A stretch of 48,480 nucleotides of DNA from Thermodesulfobacteriota bacterium (GTDB lineage Bacteria > Desulfobacterota > BSN033 > WVXP01 > G020346125), in the NCBI GenBank assembly GCA_030145085.1, contig JAQYWG010000004.1, positions 1 through 48,480 on the forward strand, written 5' to 3'. The position numbers and the translations under genes were made by a program. Every line of letters begins with the position of its first letter. Within the stretch, counting starts at the first letter, position 1. A model generated the notes under the pieces. That model was not told the origin of the DNA. It saw only the letters and a list, made by a program, of their open reading frames with translations, and did not search any database. Of the stretch, positions 32,391 through 41,840 are shown one piece after another.

Positions 32391-35075
32391 CTATCTCCCC
32401 CCTTTGTTCGAGGTTGATCCTCGAATCTCCAGGATTTTAGCGAGACTTTCCCTGATTTTTTTCTCCCTGTTCAGCAATGCCTCTCGCTTCATCTTCGTTT
32501 TTTCCACCACTCCCCCAGGCGCCTTGGAGATAAACTCAGCATTGGAGAGCTTTCGACCCGTGAACTCCAACTCCTTCTCCACCTTTCTAATTTCCTTCTC
32601 AAGCCTTCTGGTTTCTCCACCGAAGTCCATGTCCTTTCCCATGGGAACAAAAATCTCCACATCCCCAAGGACAGCCGTCGCCGCATCCCGGTGTTTTCCC
32701 CTGGAGGTAATGAAGGAAAGGCTGTCAAGCCGTGCCAGATGTGTGATGTAAATCCGGTATTGTTCCAGCCTTTCCCGAATATACTCCTTTTCGGCCAGCA
32801 ACAACACATCTAATCGTTTGTTGGGAGCAATATCCATCTCTCCCCTGATATTACGGATCCCCCCTATCGTCCTCATCACCAGATCCATGTCCTCAAGAGC
32901 CTCCTTGTCCCTCAGGCCTTCGTCGTATTGGGGGAAATCCGCTATCATAATGCTTTTGCCATCGTGGGGAAGCCTTTGCCAGATTTCCTCCGTAATGAAA
33001 GGCATAAAGGGATGAAGTAACCTCAAGGCGCCGTCCAGTACCCGCATCAGGACGTATTGGGTAACGGTACGTTCCTGGGAATCGTCTTTCCCATAGAGGA
33101 CGGGTTTGATCAGCTCCAAGAACCAGTCACAGTACTCATGCCACATGAAATGGTAAATGGCCTGAGCCCCATCGTTGAATCGATACTCTTCCAAGGCCTC
33201 GGTAACCTCCCTTACCGTCTCGTTGAACCTTGACAAAATCCACCGATTGGGCAGTCTCAATTCACCGAGGTCAATTTCTTGGGAGATGCCCCTAAAATCA
33301 GTTAAATTGGCCAACGAGAAGCGAGAGGCATTCCATATCTTATTGGCGAAGTGACGATAGCCTTCTATCCTCTCTTCGGAAAGGAGTATATCCCTTCCCT
33401 GGGCTGCGAAAGCCGCCAGGGTAAATCGAAAGGCATCCGTTCCATATTCCTGCATAACCACCAGGGGGTCAATGACATTGCCCCTCGATTTGCTCATCTT
33501 GCGGCCGTGGATATCCCTCACCAGGGCATGGATGTGAACCTCCTTAAAGGGAACATCCCCCATGAAATGTAACCCCATCATCATCATCCGGGCTACCCAG
33601 AAAAAGAGGATGTCGAAGCCGGTAACCAGGACCGAGGTGGGGTAAAAAACCCTGAGCTCATCTGTCTCCTGAGGCCATCCCATCGTTGAAAAGGGCCACA
33701 AGGCCGAGCTAAACCATGTATCGAGGACATCGGTCTCCTGTCGCAATTCCTTCCCACCGCATCGGCCACAGGAGTGGGGTTCCTCCTTCGAAACTATGGT
33801 TTCCTCGCACCCCTCGCAGTACCAAGCGGGAATCCGATGTCCCCACCAGATCTGTCTTGAAATACACCAGTCTCGAATGTTATTCATCCATTCGAAGTAG
33901 GTCTTTTCCCAAACCTGTGGAATGATCTTCGTTCTGCCAGTCTTCACTGCCTGAGAGGCTACTTCTGCAAGCGGTTTCGTTCGCACAAACCACTGTTTAG
34001 ACACGGTCGGTTCGACGATGGTCTTACATCGATAACAATGGCCCACATTATGCCGATAATCCTCCTCCTTCAAGAGAATTCCATCCCTCTTAAAATCCCC
34101 TACGATCTTCTCCCGGCATTCAAAACGATCCAGGCCCTGATATGGCCCGGCTTCTTTGCCCATCTTGCCGTCCTCATCGATGACCTTCACCATTTCCAAC
34201 TCATGGGCCAAGCCAATCTCAAAATCATTCAAATCATGGGCAGGGGTCACCTTCAATGCGCCCGAACCGAATTCCATGTCCACATACTCGTCCCCGATAA
34301 TGGGGATCTCCCTGTGCAGCACGGGGAGAATTACCTTTTCGCCGATGAGGTCCAGATACCTATCGTCCTTGGGATGGACGGCAACAGCAGTATCCCCCAA
34401 CATCGTCTCCGGCCGAGTGGTCACCACGATGATCGATCCCCTTCCACTCTCAAGGGGGTAAGCAAGATGGTAAAGCTTTGCGGATTCCTCCTCATGCTCC
34501 ACCTCCAGATCCGATAAGGCAGTTCGACACCGAGGACACCAATTTATGATATAGTCGCCCTTGTAGATGAGGCCCTCGTTGTATAACCTCACGAAGACTT
34601 CCCTGACCGCCTCGGATAGGCCCTCATCCATGGTAAACCGTTCCCGACTCCAATCGCAGGAAGCTCCCAACTTTTTCAGCTGCTTGGTGATCACTCCTCC
34701 ATACTGTTCCTTCCACTGCCAGACTCGCTGGATGAACTTCTCCCTTCCCAAGCTGTGGCGATCAAGGCCCCCTTCGGCCAACTTTCTTTCCACCACGTTC
34801 TGGGTGGCAATCCCAGCATGATCCGTTCCCGGCATCCACAAGGTGTTGAAGCCCTGCATGCGGTTAAAGCGAATCAAAATATCCTGCAAGGTATTATTGA
34901 GGGCATGGCCCATATGGAGGGAACCGGTTATATTCGGCGGCGGGATGACGATGGAGTACCGGCGTTTGGTGGAATGTGAATCTGCTCTGAAGAAACCTCC
35001 TTCCATCCAAAATGTATACCACTTCTCCTCTACACCACTCGGTTCATAGGCCTTACTCAAGGTCTGTGCATCCAT
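32391..35075 (-). CDS. valS: Valyl-tRNA synthetase
   Basis: Charges tRNA(Val) with valine. The 894-residue class I synthetase has the HIGH-type motif HMGH in GSLHMGHALNN and KMSKS in GRKMSKSRGNV. An inserted CP1 editing domain (TTRPETMLGDTAVAVHP) lies between them, and a zinc-binding-like Cys cluster follows (CEGCEETIVSKEEPHSCGRC, residues near 420). A C-terminal coiled coil rich in Glu, Lys and Arg closes the protein, as expected for ValRS. ATG 35075 is preferred over ATG 35096 because GGGAG lies upstream and MDAQTLSKAYEP is the usual opening. It is 32 bases downstream of the receiver gene and probably cotranscribed with it. Confidence 0.97.
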   Translation of the reverse strand: MDAQTLSKAYEPSGVEEKWYTFWMEGGFFRADSHSTKRRYSIVIPPPNITGSLHMGHALNNTLQDILIRFNRMQGFNTLWMPGTDHAGIATQNVVERKLAEGGLDRHSLGREKFIQRVWQWKEQYGGVITKQLKKLGASCDWSRERFTMDEGLSEAVREVFVRLYNEGLIYKGDYIINWCPRCRTALSDLEVEHEEESAKLYHLAYPLESGRGSIIVVTTRPETMLGDTAVAVHPKDDRYLDLIGEKVILPVLHREIPIIGDEYVDMEFGSGALKVTPAHDLNDFEIGLAHELEMVKVIDEDGKMGKEAGPYQGLDRFECREKIVGDFKRDGILLKEEDYRHNVGHCYRCKTIVEPTVSKQWFVRTKPLAEVASQAVKTGRTKIIPQVWEKTYFEWMNNIRDWCISRQIWWGHRIPAWYCEGCEETIVSKEEPHSCGRCGGKELRQETDVLDTWFSSALWPFSTMGWPQETDELRVFYPTSVLVTGFDILFFWVARMMMMGLHFMGDVPFKEVHIHALVRDIHGRKMSKSRGNVIDPLVVMQEYGTDAFRFTLAAFAAQGRDILLSEERIEGYRHFANKIWNASRFSLANLTDFRGISQEIDLGELRLPNRWILSRFNETVREVTEALEEYRFNDGAQAIYHFMWHEYCDWFLELIKPVLYGKDDSQERTVTQYVLMRVLDGALRLLHPFMPFITEEIWQRLPHDGKSIMIADFPQYDEGLRDKEALEDMDLVMRTIGGIRNIRGEMDIAPNKRLDVLLLAEKEYIRERLEQYRIYITHLARLDSLSFITSRGKHRDAATAVLGDVEIFVPMGKDMDFGGETRRLEKEIRKVEKELEFTGRKLSNAEFISKAPGGVVEKTKMKREALLNREKKIRESLAKILEIRGSTSNKGGR

Positions 35076-35107
35076 AGCAAGCTCCCGCCCCGGCAACGTA
35101 AACTGGC

Positions 35108-37417
35108 CTATATATCAAAGTCCTCTCCCTTCTTGATTTTTTCCAACCGCTGTATCTCCTTCTGAATGGCCTCTTCTGCCATTTTAGGTACTATTTTCTG
35201 GACCGTTTTTTCGATCCTCTCGGCGGCGGCGGCGGCAATGGCCTCTGTCAATTGAGGAAGGATTTTTGCGCTCATGCCTTCTACCAATTCCTTGATCGCT
35301 CCGGAGATCGTCTCTGGAACCGGTCTCTCCGGAGAGGGTTGAAGCCCCGTTTCCTCTTCCCCTCTCACCGTCTCCCCGGTAAATTCCTCGATAGCCTCCG
35401 CTAAAGCACCTTCCGGAATTTCCTCCTTCTCCTGGTCCCTCGTAACCTCCTCGGCTATCTTTTCCAGTTCCCCCTCCTTGAAAACCTCCTCATAAAACTC
35501 CTCCAGTCCCTCTTTCTCCAAACCTTTTTCGCCAAAAGCTTGCAGATCTTCTTCATTCAAGACCTTCTCGGCTAAACCCTCCAAATCCATCTCATGAGAA
35601 ACCTCTTGGGGTAGCCCCTCCAGCTCCTCCCCGGGCAACTGTTCTCCGGGGAGCTCTTCCAATTCTCCCTCTTTAAGGATCTCCCCAGGCAATTCCTTTA
35701 ATGCCTCTTCCAAGGCCCCCTCTTCATCCCTCCCTCCATCAGTCTTTTCCCCCAACTCCTCTAATCCTCCAAGTTCCTCTATGGATACATTTCCTTCGGG
35801 AAGCTTTTCCGCCTTCCCTTCTTCAGGGGCCTCCCGATGTAATTCCTTTAATGCCTCTTCCAGAGCTCCCTCTTCATCCCTCACTACATCAGTCTTTTCC
35901 CCCAACTCCTCTAATCCTCCAAGTTCCTCTATGGATACATTTCCTCCGGGAAGTTCTTCCAATTCTCCCTCTTTAACCACCTCCCCAGGCAATTCCTTTA
36001 ATGCCTCTTCCAGGGCTCCCTCTTCCTCCCTCGGCACTCCAGCTTCCCTCCCCAGCTCCCCCAATCCCTCTAGCTCCGCCTTTCCCTCATCCGGGGTATC
36101 CTCCAATTCCCTGGAGGTCTCTTTTGGCTCCTCCTCTCCGAGGAAATCCCCCGGTAATTCCTCGATCTCCTCCGCCAGGGCCTCCTCTAAGCCCTTCCCC
36201 TTCAGGATATCCTGGGGCAATTCTCCCATTCCCTCGGTGGGAACCTCCTCCGTACTCTCTTCAGCTCCAAGTTCCCCTCTTGCAGGTTCAGAAATCTCCT
36301 CGAGTGGAGGTTGTTCCCCCTCCTCCGCAAAGGCCTCTTCCAAGCCCTTCCCCTTCAGGATATCCTGGGGCAATTCTCCCATTCCCTCGGTAGGAAGCTC
36401 CTCCGTACTCTCTTCAGCTCCAAGTTCCCCTCTTGCAGGTTCAGAAATCTCCTCGAGTGGCGGTTGTTCCCCCTCCTCCGCAAAGGCCTCTTCCAAGCCC
36501 TTCCCCTTCAGGATATCCTGGAGCAATTCTCCCATTTCCTCGGTGGGAACCTCCTCCACACTCTCTTCAGCTCCGAATCCTCCTCTTTCAGGTTCAAAAG
36601 TCCCCTCCGGTGGACCCGGATATTGTTCTTCAGTGCCACTGACCTTGCCAATACCCTCTTCGGAGGAAATCTCACCCTCCGTCACAGCCGGCTCCGTCTT
36701 GACATCCACCTTCTCAGGGACCCCAGGCTCCGGAGCGGGCCCTTCCATCTCCGGGGCTTGGATTGCTTCCTCGGCCTTTGGGAATTCCATATCCTCCGCT
36801 AACTCGAGATCGGCCAGGGCACTCTCCTCCACAAGTCCCCCTCCCTCCGATTCCCGCGTTTCTACACCTTTCATAGCTTCTCCGGGAACTTCAGCAGGGG
36901 CTTCTTCAGCTCTGGCCACCGGTTCCTCGATGATATCCAATAGGTCAATGATCTCCTCCTCTCCCTGGGAACTCACCGCTTCGGTCACCTCCGCCATGGG
37001 TTGCAACTCCAGGATCTCCTCCTTAACCTCCCTTGACGCCTCAACTGGTCGAGGCGTCAGCAATCCATCCACCAGTTTTAGAATAGGTTCCCCCTGCAGG
37101 GGTTTCGTTATGGCCCCATTGGCCCTCACCTGTTTCTTTTCCTCTTCGATATCCTCATCGAAAGGGCCTCCCAAAAGCACAAAGGGGATTTTATTCAGAT
37201 TAGGGTCTCCTTTAAGCATCTCGCAGAGTTCTTTCCCATTCTTATCGGGCATGGTGACATCGGCAATGACGAGGGCCGGTTTGGACAATTTCATCTTCAG
37301 GAGGGCATCTTCGCCGTTTTCGGAAAAGATGAGATTGTAATCGGTTTCCTTGAAGATCTCTTCGAAGGCCTTATGAGCTGCCTTGTTACCATCGGCAATG
37401 AGAATCTCCCTTGCCAT
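35108..37417 (-). CDS. Receiver-domain protein with long Glu-rich repeat region and helical C terminus
   Basis: A 769-residue protein. Residues 1-120 form a CheY-like receiver with phosphoacceptor Asp53 (VIADVTMPDKNG) and Lys105. The acidic pair is reduced to Asp9-Gly10, and the usual Thr/Ser is Gly83, so phosphorylation chemistry may be altered. Residues about 130-690 are very rich in Glu, Pro and Gly and predicted disordered, with two tandem arrays: three 51-residue units (DILKGKGLEEAFAEEGEQ) and three 50-residue units (EEGALEEALKELPGE). The last 70 residues (PQLTEAIAAAAAERIEKTVQ, then PKMAEEAIQKEIQRLE) look like conserved amphipathic helices. The plan resembles the myxobacterial polarity protein RomR (receiver, Pro/Glu-rich, helical end); this is inference only. 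ATG 37417 has GGAGG upstream. Confidence 0.8.
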   Translation of the reverse strand: MAREILIADGNKAAHKAFEEIFKETDYNLIFSENGEDALLKMKLSKPALVIADVTMPDKNGKELCEMLKGDPNLNKIPFVLLGGPFDEDIEEEKKQVRANGAITKPLQGEPILKLVDGLLTPRPVEASREVKEEILELQPMAEVTEAVSSQGEEEIIDLLDIIEEPVARAEEAPAEVPGEAMKGVETRESEGGGLVEESALADLELAEDMEFPKAEEAIQAPEMEGPAPEPGVPEKVDVKTEPAVTEGEISSEEGIGKVSGTEEQYPGPPEGTFEPERGGFGAEESVEEVPTEEMGELLQDILKGKGLEEAFAEEGEQPPLEEISEPARGELGAEESTEELPTEGMGELPQDILKGKGLEEAFAEEGEQPPLEEISEPARGELGAEESTEEVPTEGMGELPQDILKGKGLEEALAEEIEELPGDFLGEEEPKETSRELEDTPDEGKAELEGLGELGREAGVPREEEGALEEALKELPGEVVKEGELEELPGGNVSIEELGGLEELGEKTDVVRDEEGALEEALKELHREAPEEGKAEKLPEGNVSIEELGGLEELGEKTDGGRDEEGALEEALKELPGEILKEGELEELPGEQLPGEELEGLPQEVSHEMDLEGLAEKVLNEEDLQAFGEKGLEKEGLEEFYEEVFKEGELEKIAEEVTRDQEKEEIPEGALAEAIEEFTGETVRGEEETGLQPSPERPVPETISGAIKELVEGMSAKILPQLTEAIAAAAAERIEKTVQKIVPKMAEEAIQKEIQRLEKIKKGEDFDI
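35691..36140. repeat. Tandem repeat, 150-bp period, three copies, within the receiver gene
   Basis: The marker AATTCCTTTA recurs at 35691, 35841 and 35991 on the plus strand, exactly 150 bases apart. Each unit encodes 50 residues (EEGALEEALKEL..NVSIEELGGLEELGEK). Copies differ by scattered substitutions but keep frame. Confidence 0.9.
36170..36640. repeat. Tandem repeat, 153-bp period, three copies, within the receiver gene
   Basis: AAGCCCTTCCCC occurs at 36189, 36342 and 36495, exactly 153 bases apart, giving 51-residue units (DILKGKGLEEAFAEEGEQ..). The first two copies are nearly identical, so the expansion looks recent. Confidence 0.92.
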
Positions 37418-37474
37418 GATCAACCCTCCTTGACTGGGGTGGAAAAAGTTGAGGGAAAATCTAAATTTATAACA

Positions 37475-37502
37475 AGTATCTCACAGATTAAGGGAATGTC
37501 AA
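37475..37502 (-). promoter_or_regulatory. Probable promoter of the receiver-valS-gatCA genes
   Basis: On the minus strand TTGACA (37502-37497) and GATACT (37480-37475) are separated by 16 bases. It lies about 60 bases upstream of the receiver start. The rest of the gap 37418-37915 is low-complexity AT-rich DNA without a gene. Confidence 0.55.
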
Positions 37503-37527
37503 GCTCTCGGGACTGCAAGTCTCCTGA

Positions 37528-37640
37528 GTTTGCTCAGTTTATTCGGTCTGTTCGGTTTATTTAGTTTATTCCGTTTATTCGGTTTAGATCGTTAAGGTCG
37601 TTTAGATGGTTTATTCGGTTTATTCTGTTTAGGTCGTTTG
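37528..37640. repeat. AT-rich short tandem repeat (GTTTATTCG-like units)
   Basis: Units of about 9-10 bases such as GGTTTATTCG, AGTTTATTCC and GGTTTAGATC recur about ten times with drift. The plus strand is G/T-rich here. It is non-coding and lies between the receiver promoter and the dGTPase gene. Confidence 0.8.
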
Positions 37641-37915
37641 TCCAGTTTTCTGGACGGTGTTTTCCTCTCAACCCACTATTCCATCATTCCATTTTTCCAA
37701 TACTCCGGTATTTAACCATTCCATTCTTCCCTCCGGTTTCCCATGGCCGTAGGTCCGCTGTGGCAAAGATTCTGAGTCCCTATATGATAAACAGGTTCCA
37801 AAAATACTCCATATAAAGGTAGTGAAACCACAGTGAGAGATTGCTTTTATCTCAAACTCAGGTTGCTGGGAGAGGCAGAACTAACGGTGACATGAGGAGG
37901 GGCACAGGGAGGGTT

Positions 37916-38965
37916 TCAAAAAATCATCCAGGGAAGGGGAAGGAAAATCTTCTCGTACAGTTTAAAGGCATACCGATCCGTCATGCCTGCGATGAAATCA
38001 CTCACGCAGAGTTCCAAGGCATCGTAGAGCTCCTCCTTGACTATCTCCCTCAAGAAATTCTCTTCGTTTTCGATGAAATAATGATAAAGTTCCCCTACGA
38101 TCTTTGACGACTTGATGAAATCCCTGTGGACCTTGTCCACATCGTATACCCGATCGTAAAGGAAACCCCGCAGTTTAACCATTGCCTCCGAGATTCCCTC
38201 CGAGAGACAGAGCTCAAAGCGTGATTTCTCCAGCGTGCAGGCAATGAGATCGACCACCATGGTATTGATCCGTTGGGAGTGGGTGTATCCCAAAATCCGA
38301 GAACAGCTCTCGGGGATATCTTCATCCTTAATGATCCCTCCCCGAAGGGCATCGTCGATATCGTGATTGATATAGGCAATGATATCGGCGATCCGAACAA
38401 CCTGCCCCTCTGGGGTTACTGGCATCTCGGATAGATCTTCACATATGATCTCGCCCTTCCCCTTCGAATGCCTCAAGATCCCATCCCTGACTTCAAGAGT
38501 TAGATTCAATCCCATGCCATCCCGTTCCAGTACATCCACCACCCTCAAGCTCTGTTCTGCGTGATGGAAACCTCCCGGAACGAGCCTGTCAAGAACCTCC
38601 TCACCAGCATGGCCGAAGGGTGTGTGTCCCAGATCATGCCCGAGGGCAATGGCCTCGGTCAAATCCTCATTGAGTCGGAGGGATTTGGAGATCGTCCTGG
38701 CAATTTGAGAAACTTCAAGGGTATGGGTTAAACGGGTGCGATAGTGATCCCCGGTCGGGGCCAAGAATACCTGGGTTTTGTGCTTTAAACGGCGGAAAGC
38801 CTTGGAATGGATGATCCGGTCCCGGTCATGCTGAAAGGCAGGACGGATATCGCACTCCTCTTCTTGGACAATCCGCCCTTTACTGTTACTGCTCAAAGTG
38901 GCGAAAGGTGAAAGAAACTTCTGTTCCCGCGCCTCTAACTGCTCCCTCACCTTCAGCAGTCTCAA
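37916..38965 (-). CDS. dgt: Deoxyguanosinetriphosphate triphosphohydrolase-like protein
   Basis: HD-superfamily enzyme that hydrolyses dNTPs (classically dGTP) to nucleoside and triphosphate. The 349-residue product shows the family opening [19 protein letters not shown], the metal-binding His in [14 protein letters not shown], the HD pair in [13 protein letters not shown] and the distal Asp in [14 protein letters not shown]. It is of the shorter, non-E. coli type. The start is taken as TTG 38965, six bases after AAGGGG; an upstream TTG at 39001 has no such site. It is divergent from the second nucleotidyltransferase gene. Confidence 0.92.
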   Translation of the reverse strand: MRLLKVREQLEAREQKFLSPFATLSSNSKGRIVQEEECDIRPAFQHDRDRIIHSKAFRRLKHKTQVFLAPTGDHYRTRLTHTLEVSQIARTISKSLRLNEDLTEAIALGHDLGHTPFGHAGEEVLDRLVPGGFHHAEQSLRVVDVLERDGMGLNLTLEVRDGILRHSKGKGEIICEDLSEMPVTPEGQVVRIADIIAYINHDIDDALRGGIIKDEDIPESCSRILGYTHSQRINTMVVDLIACTLEKSRFELCLSEGISEAMVKLRGFLYDRVYDVDKVHRDFIKSSKIVGELYHYFIENEENFLREIVKEELYDALELCVSDFIAGMTDRYAFKLYEKIFLPLPWMIF

Positions 38966-39126
38966 CCGATTCCCCTTCCCCCTTCCACTGTAGCAACCCA
39001 AGGGAATTTTGGTAACCTATCCCATGGCAAGGAACTTCCCTTCGCAGCGAAAGGCCTCGCCTCGTGAAACCCTCCGCCCGAGGAGAATTCTCCAACACCT
39101 GGAAGGGCCTAAACAGCGGCGCTCCG

Positions 39127-39155
39127 TTGACAATCGATCCGCTTTGGCTTAATCT
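39127..39155 (+). promoter_or_regulatory. Possible promoter of the CC-adding-type nucleotidyltransferase
   Basis: TTGACA at 39127-39132 is followed after 17 bases by TAATCT. Only the -35 box is strong. The position, about 50 bases upstream of the ATG, is plausible. Confidence 0.4.
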
Positions 39156-39208
39156 GATCATTAAAATCCCTATCACAAAGCACCTCATTTTTCAACTCGA
39201 TACGTGCT

Positions 39209-40633
39209 ATGCACAAACTCCAAGAAGTAATCCAAAGAATCCATGGGGATCGAGTACTAATGCACCTTGCCTCTATCGCAAAAAGGGAAAGGGCTGAGGT
39301 TTACCTGGTTGGTGGCACCATTCGAGACCTGACCCTCGGCAGGGGCCGGCAGGATTATGATTTCGTCCTTCACCAAAGGGATATGACCTTTGTTCAGAAG
39401 CTCTGCCAAGAGCTCAAAGGCCATCTCTTCTCCATGGGAAAGGATGAGAAACAGAGGGTTTACCGAATCCTAACGGGGAATGAGATCCTCGATTTCAATT
39501 CGATAGATGGATCCACAATCCAAGAGGACCTCAATAAAAGGGACTTCACCATCAACGCAATGGCCTATTCCCTGCGTGACCATCGATTTTACTTCCATCC
39601 GGGAGCCGAGGAAGACGTCGATAAAAAGGTCATTCGCATGGTATCGTCGGAGGGGTTCCATCGAGATCCCCTTCGGATGATCAGGGGGGTTCGATACCTC
39701 TGTATCCTCGAGGGATTTCGATTGGATGAAAAGACAAAGGGGGTTATCCGTGGAAAGTCCGGCCTGGTGAGAGGCATCTCCGTGGAGAGGATAAAGATGG
39801 AAATGGACAGGATTCTCCTCTCACCAAAGCCTTTCTTGGGTATGAGGGAATTGGCCGCCCTCGGTCTACTCCCAGAGATTTTCCCCGAACTCCAGATACC
39901 CGGTGCTTTGAAACCAATGGACCTTTTCCGGTTGGATGCCTTTTCCCAGTGCCTACGATTCTTCAGGGACCTCGGCCAATGGAATGGATGGGAAGGGGAT
40001 TTGCCCTTACATACGGAGGAAATGCTTATCCTCTCCTATGTCGCCCTATTTGCCGGAATGGGAAGAATCCGGGTTACGGGTAACCAATGGGCCAGGGAAA
40101 AGTCCATCCCCCAGGAATCTCCTTCCCATTTGGCCTATGAGATAATGACCAGGATGAAATTTTCAAAACGCTTCAAGGAACTGGTAAAGAGGTTAATGGA
40201 TCATCATGCGAACTTATTGAAGCTCTCCCGATCGACGGTGGGCCAAAAGGACCTGAGGCAATTTATCCATCACGTGGGGACTCCCGTGAGGCTGCTGATC
40301 ATCTTCTCCCTCTTGGATCAACGGGCCAGCGTGGACAATGGGCTATCCCGTAAGGGCCAAAAATTGGTTCGACTTTGTCATCGAATCAAAGCCCTCTGCA
40401 AGGGGGGAAAAATCATGAACCCCCCTACCCTCATCACGGGAAGGGACGTGATGAGGCTGGGGTATGAACCCGGCCCTGTGGTGGGCCACATCCTTCATTG
40501 CGTTCGGGAAAAACAGATACGGGGGGAAATAGGAGATCGCCAACAAGCCCTCATCTTTCTTCGGGAGACCTTTGGGAAAAAGGAGGGTTCTCACACTTCG
40601 CCGCGATTCTTTGGCCCTGAGACCGAAGCGTGA
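39209..40633 (+). CDS. Class II tRNA nucleotidyltransferase, probable CC-adding enzyme
   Basis: A 474-residue class II nucleotidyltransferase: VYLVGGTIRDL, catalytic Asp49-x-Asp51 in GRQDYDFVL, and KRDFTINAMAY at about 110-120. The amino-acid template motif, normally EDxxR, reads RDPLR at 152-156, so the Glu is Arg while Asp and Arg are kept. A helical tRNA-binding region follows. There are no DHH or CBS domains. A second nucleotidyltransferase with the A-adding architecture lies at 5200. Species such as Aquifex and Geobacter split CCA synthesis between CC- and A-adding enzymes, so this is the likely CC-adding partner. A poly(A) polymerase role cannot be excluded. The start at ATG 39209 has a weak ribosome binding site. 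Confidence 0.82.
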   Translation: MHKLQEVIQRIHGDRVLMHLASIAKRERAEVYLVGGTIRDLTLGRGRQDYDFVLHQRDMTFVQKLCQELKGHLFSMGKDEKQRVYRILTGNEILDFNSIDGSTIQEDLNKRDFTINAMAYSLRDHRFYFHPGAEEDVDKKVIRMVSSEGFHRDPLRMIRGVRYLCILEGFRLDEKTKGVIRGKSGLVRGISVERIKMEMDRILLSPKPFLGMRELAALGLLPEIFPELQIPGALKPMDLFRLDAFSQCLRFFRDLGQWNGWEGDLPLHTEEMLILSYVALFAGMGRIRVTGNQWAREKSIPQESPSHLAYEIMTRMKFSKRFKELVKRLMDHHANLLKLSRSTVGQKDLRQFIHHVGTPVRLLIIFSLLDQRASVDNGLSRKGQKLVRLCHRIKALCKGGKIMNPPTLITGRDVMRLGYEPGPVVGHILHCVREKQIRGEIGDRQQALIFLRETFGKKEGSHTSPRFFGPETEA

Positions 40634-40750
40634 GCCTTTACCCCTCTTGCTTGCCGTCAAATCCCGATGAGCCGGGACACTTCTCAAGTTCTTATGGCTC
40701 GGCGACAATAGATTTCTCTAAAACCCGGGAAAGACCGCCAGTGCTTCTTG

Positions 40751-40780
40751 TTGACAGGAAAAAGCTCAATGGATTATAAT
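40751..40780 (+). promoter_or_regulatory. Consensus sigma-70 promoter of galE-pyrE
   Basis: TTGACA (40751-40756) and TATAAT (40775-40780), both perfect, with an 18-base spacer. The start of galE is about 35 bases further on. Confidence 0.88.
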
Positions 40781-40821
40781 CAACAGAGTTTTTTACCTCT
40801 TAATTTACAGGAGAGCCCGGG

Positions 40822-41838
40822 GTGGGCAAGGTTCTAATAACCGGAGGAGCCGGTTATATTGGTAGCCATGTCGTAAAAAGGCTTCTTGAAAGGGGGATCG
40901 AGACCATTGTCCTCGACAACCTCCAAACGGGGCATCGGGAAGCCGTCGTTGGGGGAACATGTGTCCAAGGCGATATCGGTGATGAACGAATTCTCCAAGA
41001 GATCTTTGCCGGCCATGAAATCGATTCGGTCATCCATATGGCGGCCGACTGCCTGGTAGGCGATTCCACTAAAGCTCCATTGAAATACTTCAATAATAAC
41101 GTCAATAAGAGCCTAAGACTTTTGGGTGAAATGGTCGAGCGTAGGGTGAATAAGATGGTATTCTCCTCTTCAGCCGCCGTGTACGGGAATCCTTCTCGAG
41201 TTCCCATTGAGGAAGACTCTCCAGCGCTCCCAATAAATCCATACGGGGAGACGAAGCTCATCTTCGAGAAAATCCTCGAGAGCTGTAAGATAGCCCATGG
41301 CCTTCAATACATTTCTCTGAGGTATTTTAACGCCGCTGGCGCAGATCCCGATGGCCTCATAGGCGAGGATCATCATCCGGAAACCCACCTTATCCCTACT
41401 GTGTTGAAGGCTCTACTGAGAAAAGGGCGAAGGGTCCCTATTTTCGGGACCGATTATGACACTCCCGATGGAACCTGTATTCGGGATTACATCCATATCG
41501 TAGACATCGCCGATGCTCATATCTTAGCCCTCGAGGCCTTACATGCAGGTGAGGGGTGCGATATTTTTAACCTGGGAAATGGAAACGGCTTCTCGGTTCA
41601 ACAGATCATCCAAGCGACCTCTCAGGTGACGGGAAGGACGATACCCGTAATGGAGTCTCAACGGAGGCCTGGAGACCCACCAGTCTTGATTGCATCCTCC
41701 GAAAAGATCCGAAAAAGGTTGGGCTGGATCCCCCAGTATGGAAAATTGGAGGAGATTATCGACACCGCATGGCGTTGGCATCGCACTCACCCGCATGGCT
41801 TCAGATCCAGTGTATTGAAAAAGGGGGTAGGAGGGTGA
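40822..41838 (+). CDS. galE: UDP-glucose 4-epimerase
   Basis: Interconverts UDP-glucose and UDP-galactose for polysaccharide and lipopolysaccharide synthesis. The 338-residue short-chain dehydrogenase/reductase has the NAD-binding GGAGYIGSH, the Ser-Tyr-Lys triad in SSSAAVYG and YGETK, and the sugar-binding NLGNGNGFSV and RRPGDPPVL segments. The usual 'HFAA..vGeS' stretch is HMAADCLVGDS, a modest variation. The start is GTG 40822 with AGGAG seven bases upstream. Its stop overlaps or touches the start of pyrE, an uncommon pairing. Confidence 0.94.
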   Translation: MGKVLITGGAGYIGSHVVKRLLERGIETIVLDNLQTGHREAVVGGTCVQGDIGDERILQEIFAGHEIDSVIHMAADCLVGDSTKAPLKYFNNNVNKSLRLLGEMVERRVNKMVFSSSAAVYGNPSRVPIEEDSPALPINPYGETKLIFEKILESCKIAHGLQYISLRYFNAAGADPDGLIGEDHHPETHLIPTVLKALLRKGRRVPIFGTDYDTPDGTCIRDYIHIVDIADAHILALEALHAGEGCDIFNLGNGNGFSVQQIIQATSQVTGRTIPVMESQRRPGDPPVLIASSEKIRKRLGWIPQYGKLEEIIDTAWRWHRTHPHGFRSSVLKKGVGG

Positions 41839-41840
41839 AC

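Noticed and set aside
35781-37340. A 519-codon open frame on the plus strand, Ser/Pro-rich
   Set aside because: It is the exact antisense of the Glu-rich repeat region. The low-complexity codons GAG/GAA/CTC give long stop-free frames on the other strand. It has no fold or motif and no start signal.
40640-40750. Possible riboswitch or attenuator before galE (GATGAGCC..GGCTCGGC)
   Set aside because: Only a five-base stem is visible and the sequence lies upstream of the consensus promoter, so it would not be in the galE transcript.
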